A stretch of DNA of 49,231 bases. Source: Gryganskiella cystojenkinii. Lineage: Eukaryota; Mortierellomycota; Mortierellomycetes; Mortierellales; Mortierellaceae. The notes below the pieces were generated by a model. The model saw only the letters and a list, made by a program, of their open reading frames with translations, had not been told where the DNA came from and did not search any database. A program made the translations under genes and the position numbers. Positions 43,051 through 49,231 of the stretch are shown here, piece after piece. The stretch's first letter is position 1. Each line of letters starts with the position of its first letter. The stretch covers positions 1 through 49,231 of the forward strand of contig JAAAIG010000205.1 in NCBI GenBank assembly GCA_015852425.1, given 5' to 3'.

Positions 43051-43727
43051 AGAAGAAGGGGTGCAGTACCTGGCTAACCTTCTTCCCACGTACCTTCAAA
43101 ACTCTCGGCCGCTAGACACAAACTTGTCGACATTTTAGGGTCACTCTATCCTCTCACTCTCATTCGCCGCACATTCCTCAATCACGACTCAGTGACAGCC
43201 AACATCCTTTTCGAGCAGCAATTACGGTCCCTTTAGTTTCCTCCAGCAACGACTTTTCTTTGTAATCCCCAGAGGAAAAGCGCGCGACACAGGACTTGCA
43301 GGAGGATTGGGGCTGAAGAAAGTGACACGTTGTTGCGTGAGCCTTCGATAGGGAAAAAGGCGCAGGAAATCACACTTCCGGAAACTCAACAAGGCATTCA
43401 ATGAAGAAATGGATGGCCACTGAGTGCCCTTATGAGGCTGACATTCAAATTGCATTCCATAGCAAGACCGACGACATTGTTATGTCAACCAACAGCCTCA
43501 TTCACTTGTCGTCGTTCGTCAAAACGATCTGGAAGCCACTTGGTAGAGGCGGATACCTCGAGTACGACATTCCTAGACCGATTCAGCCCTTGGATCTTTC
43601 CAGAGCAAGTCTCACTACCCTTGGTCTTATTTGTCGGAGCGACTACACATCCAACATGAAGCAGATAGACCTGACCGGGATCCTTCAGTCTTTGGATGGC
43701 GGGCGAAGGTGGGCTACTATCTATTAG
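43051..43727 (+). pseudogene. Decayed gene remnant, family unknown
   Basis: On the + strand, protein-like text is broken by stops and shifts: LGSLYPLTLIRRTFLNHDSV (43130-43190), AGGLGLKKVTRCCVSLR (43289-43340), and then an open frame (43401-43727) with CPYEADIQIAFHSKTDDIVM, YLEYDIPRPIQPLDLSRASL and LICRSDYTSNMKQIDLTGIL. This last 108-codon part is continuous. The order reads like one protein with Leu-rich strands and helices. No domain was recognised. Confidence 0.4.
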
Positions 43728-44400
43728 CCTTTTTCTGTCTGTATCTTTGTCTTTTATTAAGCTTTTCTTTCTCTCGATCCTTCTGGAGGAAGTACTGACG
43801 CCTTGAGGTTAACACGATCAATCACTTTTCTCTCTCTCCAAAGATGTCTTTAAGATGTTGATGTGCTGGCTCATTCTCATTTGACTCATCCAGAGGTTTA
43901 TCTTAAAAAAAATCCTATCACTACGCATTTTGACCACCCGACTATTGATTGAGGTGAACAAGGAGTGGGCGACTAGACTAGTCGACTAAGTTATTGCAGA
44001 TTGGAGAGTTGAAGGGATCTTAAAGCTCATACTAAATGCTCTTCTGTGCGCGTCTCTTGCATAGCTCGCTGATGATCGTTTGGTACTTTGTGTGGTCTGT
44101 CCTCTTTGGAATAGACCGCAAGGTACATGTAGATATCGGAGAGCTCACTTCCAAGGCTACGAAAGCGGATATCAACGAAATTGAGATGCTTTCGGGAATG
44201 TGTCTCAAACGGGACGGCGAAAGGTTGACACTCTAGTCCGTATCAAGGACGTAACAAGGTATCAAGGACGCAACAAGTGGCACGAGCTCTTATCGACCTC
44301 GCGAAGAATGAACACAAGCCCGAGCATGCGACGGACGCAGTCTTGGACCAGCAATACAGCAAGGCGATTCGTATTAACAGAGGCATCTTAGCTCGGACCA
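43728..44400 (+). pseudogene. Scattered coding remnants, possibly related to the PD-(D/E)XK-like genes downstream
   Basis: From 44110 onwards two frames alternate in protein-like character: KATKADINEIEMLSG and GRRKVDTLVRIKDV, then AVLDQQYSKAIRINRGIL in another frame (about 44335-44390). The GRRKVDxL text resembles GRKVDML at the active-site Asp of the gene at 44630-46780, and (Q)QYxKxIRIN resembles the segment that follows its ExK motif. A broken extra copy is possible; confidence is low. Confidence 0.25.
44240..44277 (+). repeat. Two tandem 19-nt units
   Basis: GTATCAAGGACGTAACAAG (44240-44258) is followed directly by GTATCAAGGACGCAACAAG (44259-44277), with a single difference. The duplication shifts the frame of the surrounding remnant by one base. 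Confidence 0.9.
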
Positions 44401-44629
44401 GATCTTAAGGCACGATCGCATTCCTCGACGCCCACGGCCTAACCGACAATGTCTTCGGAATGAGAGTCCATGAGAATGTTTTTGGGTGCGTTGGGCCGTT
44501 GGGCAGGGTCTGCCTCCCGTCAAACCTTATTAAAATGGGTGCTTTTCTGGCTGACAATTAACTGGACATGTTGTTTCGCTACAAGACAAGCGGTAGGCAG
44601 ATGAGCCAATCTGTATATCCACTACCACC

Positions 44630-46780
44630 ATGCGCACACTCCTTGCCAATGCCTCACGACAGGAGTTGGCGGCATCCGGCAAGCACATAAAGGAAGTCGA
44701 GGAACGACTCAACGCTGGTATGCCGCATTTTCAGCGCCGGACCGTGATCATCACATGAGACCGAGGTCCTTGATGGATGACACCAGGTGTCTGACTTACG
44801 AGTTATGAATACTTTATTCCTCCTCAATAGCTACATCTACGACGACACCTACGAAAATGCTTTCGGATACAGTCACGTCTTCAACCACGTCTACGGCGAC
44901 ACCTATGACCAGATCTATGGCGACGCCTTCGACGACAGGGCGCGTACAGACGACAGGACGATCATTAGGTATTGATTGTTTTGTCTCTCCGGTTTGTATG
45001 TATTCTAGATCATTGGACAGCCTTCTCACCGAGCCCATTCCCTGTCAACTTAGATGAGGATATTGACGACGATGAAGACGGACGGATACGACCCAGGTTT
45101 GTGATGTGGTCTTGAACACTGCCTTCAATTGCTCACTTGTCCGTGTCCCACTAATATCTACTCATATATTCTTTGTTGTCCAAGGATAGTACTCAATCCT
45201 TATGTTACTCGGGCGTATACATCCCCTTTTTACGAGCTCGTTGAGTACATCTTTATGAAGGTACGATTGGCTCATCCAGTCCGATCCAAGGTGCGGTTGG
45301 TATCTCTCCTGAGTCCTCAGATGCTAACATGGATGAACAGAATGAGCGTTAATTTGTTTCCAGAGCAAGTACCAGGTATGAATCATGAGCACGCATTGTT
45401 GTTTGATCATACTGTCGCCTCTCAGCAACAGTACCAAGACCAAGGTGCTGAGGACAAGAACATTGTGCTGGTGAAGGATGCACTGTAAGACTCAAATATT
45501 CTAGGTCATTTGGATGTTTTTCCATGAGGCATCAATGCATTAATGGCGATCCTTTAATTTCATTATATAGGGTTGCAATGTCGTGCCCTTTCAATACGAC
45601 GCCAGATCAGGTTTGTCGTCATTTTGAGGAATGTCAAGAACACGAGTTGGTCGAGACCGCCAAGGCTGCAAGCATCATTGAAGGCTTTGACCAGCACGAG
45701 TGCTTGACCACTCACCAAAAAAATGCCCCGACGCTCGCGAAGAGCCCTGTTGAAAAGTTCTTGGGCCAGTTGATCATTGACCGAGGCTCCATCTTCAAGA
45801 AGTACTCAAATCAGGGACGATTGCCAGCAAGCGTCGAGGTCGAGGACAAGGTTCTTCAGATCTTGATCATCATGTAAGCATTATGGATTAAAGCCAAACT
45901 ACATGCTCTCACTTAATACATGAGTCACGTTAGCTTATCATTTTTTTTGTGCTGTTTTCATCTCTAGCTGTCAACTTATCATTCGGCCTCCCTTTGGTAA
46001 TGAATCCCCATCGGAAAGCGATTGTCTCCACGTCTGGTTGTCCGTTTTCTTGGTCATCGCGGACAAGTTGTCGATTCATACGTAAGCAAGGCGATATTAT
46101 GATCTTGTTTGTACATTTCTCTCTGCTATTTATTTTGTCTTGCTCACTCTAAACAGCGAAGATGTCTGTTGCTTACAATCGTGTAGTGGAGAAAAGGTCC
46201 TGGAGTCATCGAAGATCGTACGCCAGTTACAGTCAGCCGAATTCGGAGCGGCCAACGAGAGTGGACGAAAGGTAGACATGCTTTTCATATTTGATGGAGT
46301 GGAAGTCTCCAACGTCGAATTCAAGAAACCAGGCACCACAGAGCGAGACCTCGCATTCAAAACAGGAAGAATGTTCGATTGGCCTGTTGTATACAGGAAT
46401 CCCATACCGCCCTCGGTGTTACAGATTCATCTGTTCTAAAGGCTGATATTGCAGGTATGATGAAACCCTAATGAAAAAGCCTCAGTCCCATCTTTGTCAT
46501 GAAAGATATGCGTGTCCAAGCTTATCTCCATTATTGTTTATGCTCTTAGACTTTGTTGGATTGATCTACCAAGTGAAGATACTAAAAGAGATCGCCGTCG
46601 CTGGAGAAACATCACATACCACCGTGAGTTTGCCCACAACCCGCGCTACTTTGATGGCATTTCTAGCAGATGCAGACGTGGATCGACGTAAGTCGTACTA
46701 AAAGCACTTCAAAGAATTGTCCTGAACTACAACCATGTGCAGCTACTCTCCCAAATCCGCATTTCTCAATAGAGCCTTGA
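44630..46780 (+). pseudogene. Ten-exon PD-(D/E)XK-nuclease-like gene with a single frameshift
   Basis: Exons 44630-44717, 44831-44968, 45009-45096, 45185-45260, 45321-45484, 45571-45873, 45968-46081, 46157-46454, 46550-46687 and 46743-46780 join at GT-AG sites whose phases all agree, giving about 480 codons. The one fault is a one-base loss in exon 8 near 46350, after which the frame resumes as QNRKNVRLACCIQESH. Domains: a short N-terminal helix, a Thr/Ser-rich linker, an acidic patch (DEDIDDDEDG), a helical region, then the core: VDM (Asp at 46275-46277) and VEFKK (Glu at 46317-46319, Lys at 46323-46325), the D...ExK signature of restriction-endonuclease-fold nucleases, followed by RKN and helices. 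Whether this is a young pseudogene or a sequencing error in an intact gene cannot be decided here. The function is unknown; DNA cleavage is inferred from the motif only. Confidence 0.6.
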
Positions 46781-47067
46781 GGAAAACGAGTTTGAACGGG
46801 TAGCGTCCCTGGTCAGCATGGCACGGGGTGTACCTACTGAAAACAGTGATCTGGACATATCTCATGAACGCGATCCAGTTTTTTCCCCTATCAGATAAGA
46901 AGAAAGAATATTCGGAGTCCAGAGCAATTTTCTACAATTATGTCGCATGTTCATGGGCTGTTCCGAGAAACGGAAATCTTTCTGAATTTGTAAGCAACCT
47001 CCTTTGACTCCCTTTTACAATCAACTGCGGGATCTGTATTAACCTACATACCGGATTTTGCATGTAG
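46781..47067. other. Spacer between the two PD-(D/E)XK-like copies
   Basis: 46771-46908 also reads SLEENEFERVASLVSMARGV and ENSDLDISHERDPVFSPIR in one + frame up to a stop, which may be the former C-terminal exon of the preceding gene if its last junction has shifted. The rest is AT-rich. Confidence 0.35.
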
Positions 47068-48629
47068 CGTGGACAAGGTTACAGTGTCAGTCTCGCGAGG
47101 AATCGAAGAGTCGAAAGAAACCAGACCTTCCGAGAGTGCAGGGGTTGAGGACAAGGCAGTCACGGGTGCCAGTGGTAAGTTATGCTATCTGTCTTGAGAT
47201 CGGTTCGATATTTTATATCCTTGTTACTGATAGTATTCTATTTATCTGGTCTACCACAGAGACAGCTACAGAAGGGACGCCTTCCCTCACCAAGCCCTAA
47301 GCTCCCCTCAGAAGCGCAAAGCAGGAAGACTCATGTTGGATCTCAAAAGCCAACATTCCCGATACCTGATTCTCAACAACGTTACATGCTGCATTTGAAA
47401 AGTTTCGGAGCAATGCACGGACAACGGCAGGACTTGGCCCTCTTCATTTTTCAAAGAGCAAGGGAGAAGCACTGTAAGTTTACTCTATGCACCTGTTGCA
47501 AGTTCAACAGTCAATGCCTTTCATTGTGTTCTTGTTGGGTGTATTAGATTTATTTTTAATATATTTTTGGTTTTTTTCTGCCAGCGCGTTGAATGGCATT
47601 TGGTATGTAGGCAATGCTGCGCTGGACTCCTCTGACGCGATGCAAATCCATCGAGATATGCGTGGAGAGTACAAGCCGCCTGAATATCCAGAGATCGCAG
47701 ATCTCACGGCACAATTAAAACGGTTCTTGGCTATGGGACAGAGGAAGAGATTGCCGTTGAAATAGATGGAGTGTCTTGTGCAGATATGCCATGGAGAGCA
47801 CGAAAAGCCCTGAAGATCTGGCGACAACTGTAAGTGAATGTTCAGCTATTGGAAGTGAGAAACTGAGATGAATTCATCTTCTGACTGTACATATGTGTTT
47901 TTTATGTATTCAGTTTGGACTCACTACCAAGCGATCCGAGACCTGATCGGGCTAATTGTGAACAAACCTTTATAGGTCAATCACTGCAGCCATTTCTTGC
48001 GGTAACGTTTTCAGCCCGCGGCAAAATGTTATTGGGAGGAAATGTGGAGCACGATTCAGGTTATGAAAACAAGAAAGAACACCACCATGGCACAAGGAGC
48101 GATTTTTTTGTGGAAATCTCAGTTACAAGTCTCTCAACCACCGTCGTGGGTCTTATTTGTGAGGTGAAACCACCAGAGGTGAAGTCAGTTGCTCTTGAGC
48201 AAATGGACCAGTGGAAGGTGCTCAGGATGATGAAGGCGGAAATCGACTCACAGGTCAAGAAGGGAATGGACAATGTGGTAGTTTCGCTGTCAGGTCTTCG
48301 ACAATGAAATTACTTTCTTTGTCATGGATAGAAGGCTGGCCCCAATGTACACACTGTCGAAGGTATTCACTAGCACTTACCGAGATCAACTCAAGACATC
48401 TCGGGAGTCAGTCGAATTATCACGGCCTTTTTGTCATTGAGGTAAAGGAATGAGTTGATCAACATGATTGCTCCTGATTGAGGACATAATGCATACTGAA
48501 AATAATGAGGTCTGCTCCTTCCTCTCTAGACAAAGAGACTCCAAGAACTGGAGGCACAGCCACTGAAGGCGGATGTACCAACCAGCCCCATGCTAAAGTC
48601 TCTCCAGCCAAAATGAGGCCACTCCCAAA
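47068..48629 (+). pseudogene. Second PD-(D/E)XK-nuclease-like gene, clearly decayed
   Basis: Probable exons are 47068-47174, 47260-47473, 47585-47829 and 47914 onward, with good GT-AG sites, but at least four frame changes are needed (near 47297, at the 47473/47585 junction, near 47735, near 47965, and again near 48290). Protein-like text includes QQRYMLHLKSFGAMHGQRQD, ALNGIWYVGNAALDSSDAMQ, CADMPWRARKALKIWRQL, WTHYQAIRDLIGLIV and GNVEHDSGYENKKEHHHG. The core is RSDFF (Asp at 48101-48103) followed by a hydrophobic strand and CEVKPPE (Glu at 48161-48163, Lys at 48167-48169), again D...ExK. A short tail with LQELEAQPLKAD (about 48540-48575) follows. It is not alignable by eye with the first copy outside the core, so it is a different subfamily rather than a simple duplicate. 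Confidence 0.55.
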
Positions 48630-49231
48630 AAGAAGCGTCAGTAAGGCGACCGAAGATGAAATAATAAAAGCTACTGATTTTTGCGCAAGTGCATACTCGA
48701 CATGCTTTACATCCAAATTCGACACAATAACACAATGAGGTACGAAGTAAGGACATAGGAGGCCCTCCACAGTGCTTACAGTTTAATGTTCACGAGCAAA
48801 GAAGCTTGACAAAGCAATAACCAAAGCGAGTGGTCGGCCATGATCAGGCGCATCAAACAAAACATCGAGACATAAGCGATAGCAGATGGAAGTTTACGAC
48901 AAGGGACCAGACCAAAGAATTTTAGCCGACTAGGTAAAGTCTCTGATCGGTTTTCTTTTGGGATCGCATGAATTTTTCATTCTTCTTATGTTCCAGTGAC
49001 TCCTACTGCAAATCGGTGCACTGAAAAAACGATACTTTGCGTTGCTCAAGAGTATCGATTTGTACGGATATGTATGTAAATAATAATGCTATCGATTTCA
49101 CACCAAAATAAACAGTTCACTCAAATGTCAACAAAGCTGCACGCAAATCCAAAATGGACGTGCGTACCGTTCTTATAGTAGCACATCGGTAAAAACGGTG
49201 CAAAACGATACAAAACGATACAAAACGGTAC
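48630..49231. other. AT-rich right edge, no gene seen
   Basis: 48505-48738 encodes a 77-codon + ORF overlapping the tail of the decayed gene; it is Thr/Lys-rich and unsupported. The rest is AT-rich with scattered short repeats and ends in a 10-nt tandem repeat. Confidence 0.4.
49201..49231 (+). repeat. 10-nt tandem repeat at the window edge
   Basis: Units CAAAACGATA, CAAAACGATA and CAAAACGGTA follow one another, cut off by the window end. GTACCGTT at 49164-49171 is the inverse complement of the last eight bases (AACGGTAC, 49224-49231), so the array sits inside a short inverted repeat. Confidence 0.75.

Noticed and set aside
49201..49231. Telomeric repeat at the right end
   Set aside because: The unit CAAAACGRTA is not a TTAGGG-type repeat and only three units are visible.
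1..49231. CRISPR arrays, rRNA or tRNA genes
   Set aside because: No regularly spaced direct repeats with unique spacers, no rRNA-like sequence and no clear tRNA A/B-box pair were seen by eye; a tRNA scan would be needed to exclude a single tRNA.

Overview
The window is nuclear DNA from a filamentous, early-diverging fungus, most likely a member of Mortierellomycota (an inference from gene content and style, not a database match). The fungal evidence is a plasma-membrane P3A H+-ATPase, a Rho1 GTPase with a CLVL prenylation box, a COMPASS Spp1/CFP1 subunit, a SOM1-type protease partner, Tim17 and Tvp15. Genes are rich in short GTAAGT...AG introns, leaders are CT-rich, and a COP9 signalosome subunit is present. 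One run of 53 Ns (13006-13058) is an assembly gap.

Region 1 (about 1-34.4 kb) is ordinary, intact, gene-dense housekeeping DNA. Left to right it holds: the Spp1/CFP1-like PHD protein with a very long Gln/His/Pro-rich N-terminus (+); TIM17 (-); a two-RRM protein (+); a DsbA/FrnE-like oxidoreductase (-); an MCFD2-like secreted EF-hand protein (+); a 77-aa SOM1-like two-exon gene (-) that simple ORF inspection misses; a TVP15/COPI-associated membrane protein (+); DBP5 (+), which has one GC-AG intron; a PNPOx-like/ferredoxin-reductase fusion (+); a secreted protein with two similar beta-type repeats (+); a 77-aa Cys-containing small protein (+); a 2.9-kb gene-free stretch; PMA1 (+); CSN6 (-) and IAH1 (+) sharing a 263-bp divergent promoter; and RHO1 (-). 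Exon boundaries were placed by hand, so that every junction keeps the reading frame and uses GT-AG (or GC-AG) ends.

Region 2 (about 34.4-49.2 kb) is different: an accessory graveyard with one intact gene, a single-exon tandem-WW-domain protein (41018-42064). Around it lie decayed gene copies on both strands, with protein-like segments broken by frameshifts and stops while many splice sites survive. The two most informative are (a) 38.2-38.6 kb, the C-terminal end of a TnpB/Fanzor/IS605-OrfB-like RuvC nuclease: TSKTC-PFC zinc ribbon, second Cys pair and RDSNAA-NI motif, spread over three frames; and (b) 44.6-48.6 kb, two adjacent genes with PD-(D/E)XK-nuclease-like cores (D...EFK and D...EVK). 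The first of these is a ten-exon gene whose splice phases all agree and which carries only one frameshift. A third possible nuclease-like fragment is on the minus strand at about 39.1 kb.

The genes of region 1 do not form a cluster with a common job. They are general cell-biology genes (chromatin, mitochondrial import, RNA export, ER-Golgi traffic, membrane energisation, polarity signalling). The right third looks like an insertion-tolerant block where transposon-derived and nuclease-like gene families arrive, duplicate and decay.
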